Part shown: piece after piece, positions 49,763 to 57,466 of the stretch | Layout of the letters: each line of letters begins with the position of its first letter | Position numbering within the stretch: position 1 is the first letter of the stretch | DNA from: Neobacillus mesonae | Lineage (GTDB): Bacteria; Bacillota; Bacilli; Paenibacillales; Paenibacillaceae | Assembly: GCA_023715865.1 (NCBI GenBank) | Contig: JAMBOW010000002.1 | Coordinates: 620,001-684,000 of the forward strand | Length of the DNA: 64,000 nucleotides | Direction: 5' to 3' | Position numbers and translations under genes: made by a program | The notes under the pieces: generated by a model | The model's input: the letters and a program-made list of their open reading frames with translations, nothing else | What the model was told of the DNA's origin: nothing | Database searches by the model: none

Positions 49763-49791
49763 TTGACAACGTTTCGTTATGTTGATAAAAT
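49763..49791 (+). promoter_or_regulatory. Near-consensus sigma-A promoter, plus strand
   Basis: TTGACA (49763-49768) and TAAAAT (49786-49791) with a 17-base spacer; the -10 box differs from consensus at one base. It points to the plus-strand gene starting at 49807, so that gene is probably expressed in the prophage state by host polymerase. Confidence 0.8.
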
Positions 49792-49806
49792 GCAAATTGT
49801 GAGGAA

Positions 49807-50085
49807 ATGCAAAATACCAACAATTGGAAAAGCTTACATCAATCCTTCGTTCGTATTCACTTTTTATGTGTTATACTATATCTGAAGCTTCTCGGACATA
49901 ATGCCTATATGCCCGAGTTACTTCATAACTTAAAACAACTCAAACTGCTAAGTATTGTTGAATATCTCCAAAGCGATTGGCGTCGTAGCGGTGAGCTAAT
50001 TTTAACAACTTACGGTTTGCAACCTCATGATGAAGACCAACAGATTTGGCGATCTGTTTCTTCGATGCTCTTGGCGGAGCAGTGA
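49807..50085 (+). CDS. Plus-strand gene of unknown function (92 aa)
   Basis: ATG 49807 follows GAGGAA. MQNTNNWKSLHQSFVRIHFL, VILYLKLLGHNAYMPELLHN, LKQLKLLSIVEYLQSDWRRS, SSMLLAEQ: amphipathic helical, no recognised motif. It has its own near-consensus promoter and its end overlaps the sigma-like gene on the other strand by 146 bases. It could regulate that gene by antisense or product, as a lysogenic or decision gene; this is inference. Confidence 0.55.
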   Translation: MQNTNNWKSLHQSFVRIHFLCVILYLKLLGHNAYMPELLHNLKQLKLLSIVEYLQSDWRRSGELILTTYGLQPHDEDQQIWRSVSSMLLAEQ

Positions 50086-50557
50086 GGTAAGCATTGACGA
50101 GTTCCATCGTCTGTGCGTCGACCTGGCGAGGGTCAATTAAGTGGGCGATCATTTGGTCGCCCTCGTTTTTTATAAACTCGGACATTATCTCATCTTCAGC
50201 AGACTCATTTGACGGAATTGGAATCGTTGGCGCGATATCCTCATTGTCAAGTTCGAGCCCAAAATATTTATGGTACGTAGCAACTTTCTTGTAGAAGTTA
50301 AATCTCGCATTACGGAGTGACCTAGAAAAGAGTTTGGCGAACTCTTTTTTGTGAGCGTGTGTCTTAGACAGTTTCAAGAACTTGTCATGGAAGATAGACA
50401 TTGCGTCACTCTCATCACCTCGTCCGCTCCTTATAACTTCCATTACGTGGATTCTACCAAGCGCTTCAACTGCAGCGTCGTAGAAATCACGTAAGGTCAC
50501 TTCGGACTCGTTTGCGGCGTAACTGTTTGCCGCGCTATTTAGTTTTTCAAAACTCAT
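49940..50557 (-). CDS. Phage sigma-70-like factor
   Basis: 205 residues. Region-2-like helices AVEALGRIHVMEV ... AMSIFHDKFLKLSKTHAHKK and FAKLFSRSLRNARFNFYKKV, then an acidic linker (IPIPSNESAEDEIMSEF) and a region-4-like helix-turn-helix, ASKKQIAKSVGLHHEVANRK. The order is that of small alternative sigma factors. It lies directly behind promoter-like repeat P3, one of four identical-class repeats that it may recognise. Most of the C-terminal part is overlapped by the plus-strand gene. Confidence 0.6.
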   Translation of the reverse strand: MSFEKLNSAANSYAANESEVTLRDFYDAAVEALGRIHVMEVIRSGRGDESDAMSIFHDKFLKLSKTHAHKKEFAKLFSRSLRNARFNFYKKVATYHKYFGLELDNEDIAPTIPIPSNESAEDEIMSEFIKNEGDQMIAHLIDPRQVDAQTMELVNAYLTAPPRASKKQIAKSVGLHHEVANRKLLKLAHRYDANRFGDIQQYLAV

Positions 50558-50591
50558 TAAGTTGTCACCTTCTCTTTCTTTTTATCAATTT

Positions 50592-50650
50592 TCGTCTTAC
50601 ATAATACCTAACAGTTCCGAAATCAAATCGGCACACTTTTTAGAAACTTT
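50592..50650 (-). promoter_or_regulatory. Promoter-like repeat P3
   Basis: Minus-strand AAAAAGTGTGCCGATTTGA ... CTGTTAGGTATTATGTAAG. It is about 38 bases upstream of the sigma-like start, similar to the P1 distance. It is nearly identical to P1 in the box CTGTTAGGTAT and in GTGTGCCGATT. It may serve autoregulation. Confidence 0.7.
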
Positions 50651-50677
50651 TTCTTAATTATTTTTCTGGAGGCAATC

Positions 50678-50914
50678 ATGTATGAAGTCGGTCGCTGCCG
50701 GCTTCGGGAATTACTCGCGGAACGCAATCTCACACAAGCTGAGCTAGCGCGCCGTACCGGTATTGATCGTAAACAGCTTAACGATTACATCAATAAGCGC
50801 GATAAAGTTGGCGTTATGGGACTCGCACTTCTCCGCTCTATAGCGGAAGCCCTTGCGCTTGACTCACCGTATGAAATCTACGAGATGCGTAAGATTCCGA
50901 ATGACCCGAAGTAG
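50678..50914 (+). CDS. Cro/CI-type DNA-binding protein
   Basis: 78 residues. Helix-turn-helix RLRELLAERNLTQAELARRT with recognition helix DRKQLNDYINKRDKVG; then AEALALDSPYEIYE, a known form of small YvaO/XRE-type. GGAGG 5 bases before ATG 50678. It is divergent from the sigma-like gene and convergent with the primase, and may be a Cro-like partner of the repressor at 52.1 kb. Confidence 0.75.
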   Translation: MYEVGRCRLRELLAERNLTQAELARRTGIDRKQLNDYINKRDKVGVMGLALLRSIAEALALDSPYEIYEMRKIPNDPK

Positions 50915-50971
50915 GACGCGGACTTTTCTCCGCGCGGCCGATGTCGGTACATTTACGGACTAGCCTATATC

Positions 50972-51961
50972 TTACATTAACTGACGGAAATTGGCAATGA
51001 CTGGTTGCACGTTTCGGAAAATATTTTTACGTTGAGATATTTCGCAAATCCTTCGCACTGTTTCCGCATCCCCGATCTCGTTGATATCCTTTACGTTACT
51101 CGGAATCCTTACGTCAGCCAACGCGCAGTATCCCCGCATCTTACCGTAAATCTCCCGCCTTAACTTTTCGCCAGCCCCATCGTTATCCGCGCCAATCAAC
51201 AGCTCCTCAACGGGCGACCTTCGTAATAGATCCGCCTTCTCGTTAGTAAACGCAGATCCTCCGACAGCTACCGCCGGCACTCCGCAGCTCCAAGCATAGA
51301 GCGCATCCGTTTCTGATTCCGTCAATAACACGCGTTTTATTCGCTGGGAATAAACGATATGTATTCCGTATATCATGTTACGTACAGGCGCGCCGCCTTT
51401 AGCGTAAAAGAAGACCTTGCTCCAAGTCGCACGCCATTTCGCGTTTAGAACGGTACCGTCCGGTGAGTGCCACGGCATGACTACCGCACGCTTGTCCGAA
51501 TCATATCCGCAACTGAACATCCGCTGAACTTCCGGAGTTATTCCGCGTCCGGTTAGATACGGAATCTCATCCGCGGTGAAACCTGATACGTCAATCACGC
51601 GTACTCTTTCGTATAACTTCGGCGGTCGGACCTTCGTGCGGAGTTTAGGCGTTGCGTAAGCGTCAACCTCCCCGTTACATAGCTCGTCCCGCGCTTCTTC
51701 ATCCGTTATATTGCGAATGAAACTATACAACCTAATTGGTCCGCCTCGCTGCCATTCGGGGTCATCCGATCCCTGGTCCATCCAACAACCGAACGCGTCC
51801 GAAGACTCATCGATTATAACGGAGAATGACGGATTCTTATCCTCACGCAATCCCCACGGTGACGAAGCGTTTAGGCGGCCGCGATTATTCGGCTGAACAT
51901 TGCGCCAGTCATGCGAAAACAACACTTCCAGAAATAGTTCTTTATTGAGAATGAAACTCAC
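50972..51961 (-). CDS. DNA primase, Toprim domain
   Basis: 329 residues. An N-terminal part with a CHC2-like context (WGLREDKNPSFSVIIDESSD) and FGCWMDQGSDD, then GRGITPEVQRMFSCGYDSDK, and a Toprim domain: VLLTESETDALYAWSCGVPA (Glu), GGSAFTNEKADLL, LLIGADNDGAGEKLRREIY (Asp-x-Asp). It makes primers at the fork. It is next to the DnaB-like helicase but separated by the repressor gene. Confidence 0.85.
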   Translation of the reverse strand: MSFILNKELFLEVLFSHDWRNVQPNNRGRLNASSPWGLREDKNPSFSVIIDESSDAFGCWMDQGSDDPEWQRGGPIRLYSFIRNITDEEARDELCNGEVDAYATPKLRTKVRPPKLYERVRVIDVSGFTADEIPYLTGRGITPEVQRMFSCGYDSDKRAVVMPWHSPDGTVLNAKWRATWSKVFFYAKGGAPVRNMIYGIHIVYSQRIKRVLLTESETDALYAWSCGVPAVAVGGSAFTNEKADLLRRSPVEELLIGADNDGAGEKLRREIYGKMRGYCALADVRIPSNVKDINEIGDAETVRRICEISQRKNIFRNVQPVIANFRQLM

Positions 51962-52022
51962 TTTCCCACCTCCGTCCTATTGCTTTTGCGCGTTTCAATG
52001 TGTATATTTATTCTTAAGCTAG

Positions 52023-52066
52023 CGAAATTTCATTTCGTGTACATAGCATAGCGAAATTGTATTTCG
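52023..52066. promoter_or_regulatory. Twin operators upstream of the XRE repressor
   Basis: CGAAAT-TTC-ATTTCG (52023-52037) and CGAAAT-TGT-ATTTCG (52052-52066) are two 15-bp palindromes with identical 6-bp arms and different centres, 29 bp apart. They lie between the divergent primase and repressor starts. The layout is that of a CI-type operator pair. A third weak half-site is not seen. Confidence 0.8.
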
Positions 52067-52096
52067 TTGTCAACAACTTCCTTAGGAGGAAATTTC

Positions 52097-52297
52097 ATGG
52101 CGGAACTTAAGAATAAAATTAAAGAATTGCGCGAAGCTCGCGGTATGTCAACTCAAGAATTAGCAGATATTCTCGGCGTGAGTCAGCGTCAAATACAGCT
52201 ATATGAAAAGGGCGACAGCCTGCCGAAACTTGAAGGACTTATTATTCTTGCTGACTTATTTAATGTTTCGACAGACTACTTACTTGGTCGTGGCTAG
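52097..52297 (+). CDS. XRE-type repressor (CI-like)
   Basis: 66 residues from ATG 52097 (AGGAGG 6-7 bases upstream; the in-frame start at 52067 has no site). Helix-turn-helix IKELREARGMSTQELADIL followed by SQRQIQLYEKGDSLPKLE, LADLFNVSTDYLLGRG. It has no C-terminal protease domain, so induction must be by another route. Plausible lysogeny repressor because of its twin operators. Its end overlaps the helicase end by 4 bases. Confidence 0.85.
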   Translation: MAELKNKIKELREARGMSTQELADILGVSQRQIQLYEKGDSLPKLEGLIILADLFNVSTDYLLGRG

Positions 52298-53649
52298 AAT
52301 CCTGAAGCCCCTGCGAATTGCTCGGCCTGGACTGCAGCTTCTGCTTCTTGCACAATGCCGTAATTAGGTAAGTAGATGAGTTCAACTTCTGAGTCTTCTC
52401 CACCATTACGGCCCTTGCCCAATACGATCTTACCGCGCCCCTCATGGTTCAGCGTATCAATCCCGAAAACGTTAGCCGCATCTTCTAACACTGCTTTCGT
52501 CTTTTTGATTTCAGCGCGTTTCGGTGGCTTCAGCTCACGCACGCCATCGTCGCCCTTCTCGCTCGCATCCTCGTCTGCCTGCGTTATAACGTGAAGGACG
52601 AGCTTATATCGCCCGGCCAAGCGCCGTAACTTTTTCGACGTCTCGGCCACGTCTCCACCCGATACTCGCGACGTATTCGCCTCGAAGTCCATGAGGTATA
52701 TCGGATCGATAACGACGACATCCGCTTCGGTCTCGATAATGTCCGCTTCAAGCTGCGCGATTCCACGATTAATGAAACCTTCGCTATCCGTAGCCCTAAC
52801 GATTATCTCACCCGGAATCTTATTGTTTATTTCCGTAAGGAACTCGACTAGCTTATCTTCGTACTCTTCCGGTAGCTTACCCATAAGAATAGCGCGGTTA
52901 TCAAAGCCAGCATCATAGTTCTGACCGTTAATATTCGCGTTGAGTAAACCGAGCCTAGCGCTAATTGACGTATAAGCACGCGACATCCATTCATACTCTG
53001 ACATCTCAAGCGCCCATACGAGTACAGTTGCGCCTTGGAACGCAGATTCAATCGCTTCCTCCATCGTTATGACGGACTTACCGCGCCCTGGCCTAGCGAA
53101 AAATGTGTATAGGTTCCCACTTAGAAAACCGCCTATCTGCGCGTTTATCGTCGGAAACTTCGAGTACCATATGCGGAATGATGTGCCGGCCTTACGCGAC
53201 CGATACTCCGCTAAGAAGCGTTCTGTCTCCGATCCGATATTCGTTAAAGCGCGTTCACCGACTTGCGCGTTCTGCCGTATACGTTCGAGTTTCTTCGTTA
53301 AGAAATCGATAGTTTCTGCGATTGGCTTATCGTTGTATATCTCGTCCAACTCGTCACTGCCGAGAGTCACCGCAAAGTCCCGTTTAGATGATACTTGCTT
53401 TAACTCGCGCGCCAGATGCTCGAATGAGTCCGTCACGTCCGGTATATACGTAACGCCGGGACATTCAGAGGCGAACATAACGTATGATGGAGCGGTTCCA
53501 TTCTGCGCGTCATACTTCATGATGAAATCGAATGCCTGGCGCTCGCCTTCCGTTGGGAAATCGGTACGTTTAACGCCCAGCCGCAATGCCGCTTTCGGGT
53601 CGTTAGAATCGACAAGTTTGGACAGGAACAATTCCCCATAATTAGCCAT
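52294..53649 (-). CDS. DnaB-like replicative helicase
   Basis: 451 residues from ATG 53649 (AGGAGG 8 bases upstream; GTG 53658 overlaps the site). N-terminal interaction domain, then RecA-like core: LYTFFARPGRGKSVITMEEA (Walker A), TVLVWALEMSEYEWMSRAYT, VVVIDPIYLMDF (Walker B), LVLHVITQADED (Gln). It unwinds DNA at the fork and should be loaded by the DnaC-like protein upstream. Confidence 0.9.
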   Translation of the reverse strand: MANYGELFLSKLVDSNDPKAALRLGVKRTDFPTEGERQAFDFIMKYDAQNGTAPSYVMFASECPGVTYIPDVTDSFEHLARELKQVSSKRDFAVTLGSDELDEIYNDKPIAETIDFLTKKLERIRQNAQVGERALTNIGSETERFLAEYRSRKAGTSFRIWYSKFPTINAQIGGFLSGNLYTFFARPGRGKSVITMEEAIESAFQGATVLVWALEMSEYEWMSRAYTSISARLGLLNANINGQNYDAGFDNRAILMGKLPEEYEDKLVEFLTEINNKIPGEIIVRATDSEGFINRGIAQLEADIIETEADVVVIDPIYLMDFEANTSRVSGGDVAETSKKLRRLAGRYKLVLHVITQADEDASEKGDDGVRELKPPKRAEIKKTKAVLEDAANVFGIDTLNHEGRGKIVLGKGRNGGEDSEVELIYLPNYGIVQEAEAAVQAEQFAGASGF

Positions 53650-53713
53650 TAGTGACACCTCCTATTGTACGGTAAAGTGCTGATATAACCAAACCCGAAA
53701 TTTGACCAAAATG

Positions 53714-53727
53714 AGAACGCATGTTCT
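53714..53727. promoter_or_regulatory. LexA (SOS) box upstream of the helicase gene
   Basis: AGAACGCATGTTCT is a perfect palindrome matching the Bacillus LexA consensus GAAC-RNRY-GTTC. It lies 65 bases upstream of the helicase start. It could couple replication-gene expression to DNA damage. The region 53650-53991 also contains an AT-rich tract with CAATATATTG and CAATATATAG in inverted orientation (53952-53989). Confidence 0.7.
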
Positions 53728-53991
53728 TATGTCGAAAAAAGTCGCATTGAATTTTGAGTGTGTAGAATCAATTGTTAGGCGACTTTCTTAAAATTGAATC
53801 ATCCCTTAATTATTGTAACCAACTCTCTTTTTCGCCTGTTTTCTCCGTTTTACGTGATTTTTACAAATATTACTTCGACACCGGTTCTTCCTGTATCTTC
53901 CACGTGAAGCATCATATCACATGAAATAATGGATGGCAAGCACAAGAGCACAATATATTGTGTTATCGTTATTCCGATATCAATATATAGT

Positions 53992-54067
53992 GATTAAGAA
54001 TCCTCCTTTAAGGGATTGTTAATCCCCTTCTTAGTGATTGTTAATCTGCGCTAACAGATTCTTAATC
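53992..54067. repeat. Four phased 11-bp palindromes: candidate replication origin
   Basis: GATTNNNAATC occurs at 53992-54002, 54014-54024, 54036-54046 and 54057-54067, with start spacing 22, 22 and 21 bp, two helical turns each. Middle triplets are AAG, GTT, GTT, CTT. The array lies between the loader gene (its last copy overlaps the loader stop codon) and the helicase, beside AT-rich DNA. This is the design of an iteron origin or of a multimeric regulator site. Confidence 0.7.
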
Positions 54068-54821
54068 AGGAAGCCGACCTGCGGAACCCCCGTTTACTCG
54101 CGCCTTTGAACTCGATCAGCATACACATGTCGCGCACTCTATCCGCTAGTCTCCGGTCGAATATCGTTTTCAGCTCGTCCGGCTTAACGTTAGACGTATA
54201 CACGGTAGGAAGCGCGTTCGCTACCCGGTAATTAACGATCGCGTGCAGCATGGCGCGGAATCCTTCGCTAGCCGACCGAACACCTATATCATCAAGCACA
54301 ACGAATGGCGTATACGTCGCGAGCTTCATGACCGCCTGCACCTGGCGCATTTGTTCAGCATCGTCCATCATTACCGCGAGGTTGTAATCGGTCTGCCACG
54401 CGTTAAGATCGAGAAAGTAGGACGGACGCTCCAACGGTTGCCTATTCCGTTGGAGACTGCCGATAAAATGGCGCACGTTGTAATCGTTCAGAACCGCGGC
54501 AGCCGACGTTGTTTTGCCGGTGCCCGGACTGTCCGAGTAGAGGTACAGCGATTTTATACGTTCACCATCTGCGTCAAATTGGCGTTTGAACGTGGTAACG
54601 TATTTGTCTATTAAAGCGTAAGCCTCCGGTTGTTCTCCGCGGGCTGGCGAGTTCTGCAGCGTGACTTTCCGATAGTCAGCCGGAACGCCTGCGGTTGCCG
54701 TGCGACCTCCTGCTCCGTTATGACCGTGTAGCGCGATGTAAGATCCGCACAATGCGTTACACTTTGGTCCGTTGGCGAGCGAGCAGTGTTGCGATAATAT
54801 ACATTTGTCAGCGTGGGACAT
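54066..54821 (-). CDS. DnaC-like helicase loader (AAA+ ATPase) with N-terminal Cys cluster
   Basis: 251 residues from ATG 54821 (GGAGG 6 bases upstream). Cysteines near the start (CILSQHC ... CNALC) form a zinc-like site. Walker A LYSDSPGTGKTTSAAAVLND, Walker B FVVLDDIGVRSASEGFRA, sensor region LPTVYTSNVKPDEL and arginine-finger DRRLADRVRDM. It places the helicase on DNA. The next gene toward lower coordinates is the helicase, after the palindrome array. Confidence 0.85.
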   Translation of the reverse strand: MSHADKCILSQHCSLANGPKCNALCGSYIALHGHNGAGGRTATAGVPADYRKVTLQNSPARGEQPEAYALIDKYVTTFKRQFDADGERIKSLYLYSDSPGTGKTTSAAAVLNDYNVRHFIGSLQRNRQPLERPSYFLDLNAWQTDYNLAVMMDDAEQMRQVQAVMKLATYTPFVVLDDIGVRSASEGFRAMLHAIVNYRVANALPTVYTSNVKPDELKTIFDRRLADRVRDMCMLIEFKGASKRGFRRSAS

Positions 54822-55007
54822 TGCGTACCTCCTTCGCTTGTCTTCATTATATCGAGTGCTCGTGTATTCTCTCAAGAGAGAAAAAAAGTCAATTTCCGCT
54901 ATATTCCATCGTTATTGACAATTAGCGCCCCCTAGGCTATAATACGCGCGCGCGAGGGACGATCGCTCGTTAGCTTTTAATTCCTCCGTTTTGCTCGATA
55001 TTTCGCG

Positions 55008-55409
55008 CTATAACCATTCCGCAAGCTCGGCGGCCGTCATTCCGTTGTTAGCCGTATCATCCGCCTGCTTCGCTCTCTCTTGACGCTGCCTATCCACCAA
55101 GAGTCTCGGCATTACCGTATTAAGCCGGTAGCTTATCGCAAAGCCTGCGGTGAGGATCGGGTACTGCTCGTTTGGCCGGTACTCGCGAAATATCTGCGTG
55201 AATGCTTCGTGTAATAGTTCCGCGCCGTACTCGTCTAGCGCCCGTTTGATCATGCCGCGTTCGGCCGCCCAATTTCGCATCGGTAAATACGTTTCGACGT
55301 CGTAATGTTCGCGATTGAGATCCGCAAACATCTGCAGTACCGTTGCGGTGTTCCACTTGTCGTACGGTAGATTATGCCAGTCCTTGCGGTCAACTTTATT
55401 GCGTGGCAT
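55008..55409 (-). CDS. Replication-region protein, possibly DnaD-like (133 aa)
   Basis: WHNLPYDKWNTATVLQMFAD, YLPMRNWAAERGMIKRALDE and FTQIFREYRPNEQYPILTAG form a helical domain. It ends AAELAEWL. Its place just before the loader suggests a replisome organiser or initiator helper. The family is not certain. Confidence 0.5.
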   Translation of the reverse strand: MPRNKVDRKDWHNLPYDKWNTATVLQMFADLNREHYDVETYLPMRNWAAERGMIKRALDEYGAELLHEAFTQIFREYRPNEQYPILTAGFAISYRLNTVMPRLLVDRQRQERAKQADDTANNGMTAAELAEWL

Positions 55410-55905
55410 TTCTTAGCGCCTCCCTTGCTTTGTAAATAGCGTTATCAACTCCGATGGACATTTTTGTCGAATGTAAACGACCGTGATCGATTAGTCCGAT
55501 AATGCCCGCGAGTGCTCCGCTTAATTCGTATATCGTACCTACGTTCCGCGCGTTCTCCGCCTTAACACGTTCGAACTCCATAAATTCACCAATCGCAACC
55601 TCCGATTCATGTTCGATGAACGCATGTAACCGTTCGACTTCCGCCTCTGCTTCGATTGCCCTCCGTATCGCTTCCGGCCAGCCTTCGCGTGCTCCGATTA
55701 TAAATGCTAGGTCTTCCTCTGACGGAGGGTGCCCGGCCAAGGTATCTTCCGGAAAATCTCCGACAGTCCCGAAGTCCATTACCGCACGAGTACAGTTTAG
55801 ATATTCGATGCTTCCGACATCGTCTGCGTCGTAGCGATCAAACCACCACGGCCCAGGCGTTGCCGCTTCGCATAGCGCTAAGTCAGCGTGTAAGTTTCGT
55901 TTCAT
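55396..55905 (-). CDS. Ead/Ea22-like phage protein
   Basis: 169 residues from ATG 55905 (GGAGG 7 bases upstream). ALCEAATPGPWWFDRYDADD carries the ATPGPW motif of Ea22-like proteins, with DLAFIIGAREGWPEAIRRAI and a coiled-coil part (EVERLHAFIEHESEVAIGEF). Role unknown; typical of early regions of temperate phages. Confidence 0.7.
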   Translation of the reverse strand: MKRNLHADLALCEAATPGPWWFDRYDADDVGSIEYLNCTRAVMDFGTVGDFPEDTLAGHPPSEEDLAFIIGAREGWPEAIRRAIEAEAEVERLHAFIEHESEVAIGEFMEFERVKAENARNVGTIYELSGALAGIIGLIDHGRLHSTKMSIGVDNAIYKAREALRNATQ

Positions 55906-55932
55906 GTGCTCGCCTCCTTCATAATGCGCCAA

Positions 55933-56349
55933 AGTTATTAAATTGGCAAATTTAGGTTTTATTAACTAAAAACCTTTTTACAAATTAAAAGACGCGTTAG
56001 TACGATGTTAGATGAATTTCATTTTTACGTAAACTTTAGTTCTTTGGTACTGTTTTCATTTCATTTCCCTTTGATATTTATGAGTATAAGTCCGAACCAT
56101 TGAATCCGTAAAATGGCAAATTCGGTGATTTCTAATTTTTAACCGCTAGTTTTTAGAGGAATTTTTGAGTACTATATGACACGATATGAAAAACGTAATG
56201 TAAAACAATTCCATTAAATTTATTTAAATGGTATTAAATACAACGCTTTGATAAAACGTGATAAAGCGTCGGAAAGAGCTAATGAAAAGCCTGATCTTCA
56301 AAATGCTCTATTTTTCTTTGATTCTCGTAAGTTTTTAGTTAATCTTTGA
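55933..56349. other. AT-rich intergenic region with inverted repeats
   Basis: About 420 bases with no gene I can support. It contains hairpin GGTTTT/AAAACC near 55957-55975, the near-palindrome CCATTAAATTTATTTAAATGG near 56212-56232, and perfect arms ACGCTTT/AAAGCGT (56243-56249 and 56263-56269). It is much more AT-rich than the phage. Likely a promoter/leader, insulator or accessory origin region. Confidence 0.5.
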
Positions 56350-56550
56350 CTAAAGGAACATTGCAACTACGGCAAGGAACGCAAAGGCCGGCCAGAACGC
56401 AGTGATCATCGCAAACTCTAATACGGTGAGAGGAACGAACAACCACGTTATTGTCGCGATAATTACGCCTATGACTAACGAGGAAAATAATACGCTTCTC
56501 TCAAACGCTTTAGCGAAACGAGCGAGTGCCGAAATTGTACGCTGTCTCAT
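56350..56550 (-). CDS. Two-helix membrane protein (66 aa)
   Basis: SVLFSSLVIGVIIATITWLF and VLEFAMITAFWPAFAFLAVV are membrane helices. Start overlaps the previous stop (ATGA). Possible immunity or superinfection function, inferred only from type and place. Confidence 0.5.
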   Translation of the reverse strand: MRQRTISALARFAKAFERSVLFSSLVIGVIIATITWLFVPLTVLEFAMITAFWPAFAFLAVVAMFL

Positions 56551-56912
56551 GCGTTCACTCCTTCAATTTTGATTCCGAGTATAGCGAGCGTCTGCATAAC
56601 ACCGCGATGGTAACCGTCCTTATATTGCGCGCTTCGACGGCTTTCTTCCATCCAACCCAACGCCTCGTTAATCCTTTTGGCCCAGCGTTCCTCCTCCGTA
56701 AGTTCGCGTTCGTACCCGTTGACCAACGCTGCTAACAACGTGTCGAACGGCAGTGACCTAACGCGATCAAAATGCTCCGTTCCAGGTGTCGGATTAATTA
56801 CGTTATATAGTATCGTCTCGTTGTCTAACGGTACATGCCCCGCACTTCCGCGTAAATACTCAATCGCATCCGCAACATCCGCAGGTATAACCGGTTTGTT
56901 AACGCTACTCAT
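56547..56912 (-). CDS. Hypothetical early protein (121 aa)
   Basis: ATG 56912 with GGGTGAG about 7 bases upstream. VADAIEYLRGSAGHVPLDNE, YNVINPTPGTEHFDRVRSLP, RELTEEERWAKRINEALGWM. Possibly DUF1642-type, not certain. Its start lies inside the 20-codon ORF preceding it. Confidence 0.5.
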   Translation of the reverse strand: MSSVNKPVIPADVADAIEYLRGSAGHVPLDNETILYNVINPTPGTEHFDRVRSLPFDTLLAALVNGYERELTEEERWAKRINEALGWMEESRRSAQYKDGYHRGVMQTLAILGIKIEGVNA

Positions 56913-56967
56913 TGCGCTCACCCTTTCCGTAATATTCGATGATATCGTCAACTGTCACGAGTTCCAT
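56905..56967 (-). CDS. Possible 20-residue leader peptide
   Basis: ATG 56967 with GGAGG 10 bases upstream encodes MELVTVDDIIEYYGKGERNE and ends by overlapping the next start. It could be a leader or coupling ORF. It is short, so confidence is low. Confidence 0.35.
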   Translation of the reverse strand: MELVTVDDIIEYYGKGERNE

Positions 56968-56977
56968 TTCGTAAATA

Positions 56978-57466
56978 CCTCCGCCTATATAGATATACGG
57001 GACTAGCGAGAAATCACACGCTTACCGTTAATTTTGCGATAATTGCCGCGAGACATATCGCTTCTGGCGCCGAGTTGCGCGTTGGTACGCGTACATACCC
57101 GTCTTCCATCGTGATGTAGACAACGTAATGACCTTCGCTCTTACTGACTTCGTATTCGTAGAACATTTCGATAACCGTCCAAGCTGAGAATATTTCCGTT
57201 GTATAAGGCGGAAGCCAATGCGGACACCCGTACTCGTCCCACATCGCGGCCCACGTTCTTCGCGGATCGTTATCAGGCGGCAAAATAAGTGTCCGTCGCG
57301 CTACCTCATTACGGGTCCAACCGAAAAACAATTCCGCAACCCACGCGTCACGTTCACGCGGAGCCATTTCGTTCCACTTAGCGGTGATCTGATCGCGATT
57401 CATAAAAACCTCCTATATATAGATATAGAGAAGCGAGGTAAAATCCCACGCTAACCGTTAATTTAT
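56978..57466 (-). repeat. Repeated leader/promoter element (copies A and B)
   Basis: Copy A (56978-57035) and copy B (57409-57466) share, on the minus strand, ATTAACGGTnAGCGTGnGATTT, then CTCGCT, then TATATCTATATA close to the RBS. A partial third copy is at about 58872-58891. Each sits between the end of one gene and the start of the next. Likely a repeated promoter/leader. Confidence 0.5.
57014..57403 (-). CDS. Phage ABA-sandwich domain protein
   Basis: 129 residues. DAWVAELFFGWTRNEVARRT, WAAMWDEYGCPHWLPPYTTE, IFSAWTVIEMFYEYEVSKSE match the phage ABA sandwich domain (FGW ... PYST.I.AAW.VVE). Function unknown. It ends inside the repeated element A. Confidence 0.7.
   Translation of the reverse strand: MNRDQITAKWNEMAPRERDAWVAELFFGWTRNEVARRTLILPPDNDPRRTWAAMWDEYGCPHWLPPYTTEIFSAWTVIEMFYEYEVSKSEGHYVVYITMEDGYVRVPTRNSAPEAICLAAIIAKLTVSV

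Noticed and set aside
53664..53692. TTGGTT-17-TACAAT as a helicase promoter on the minus strand
   Set aside because: The start of transcription would fall inside the ribosome site of the same gene, so it cannot serve it.
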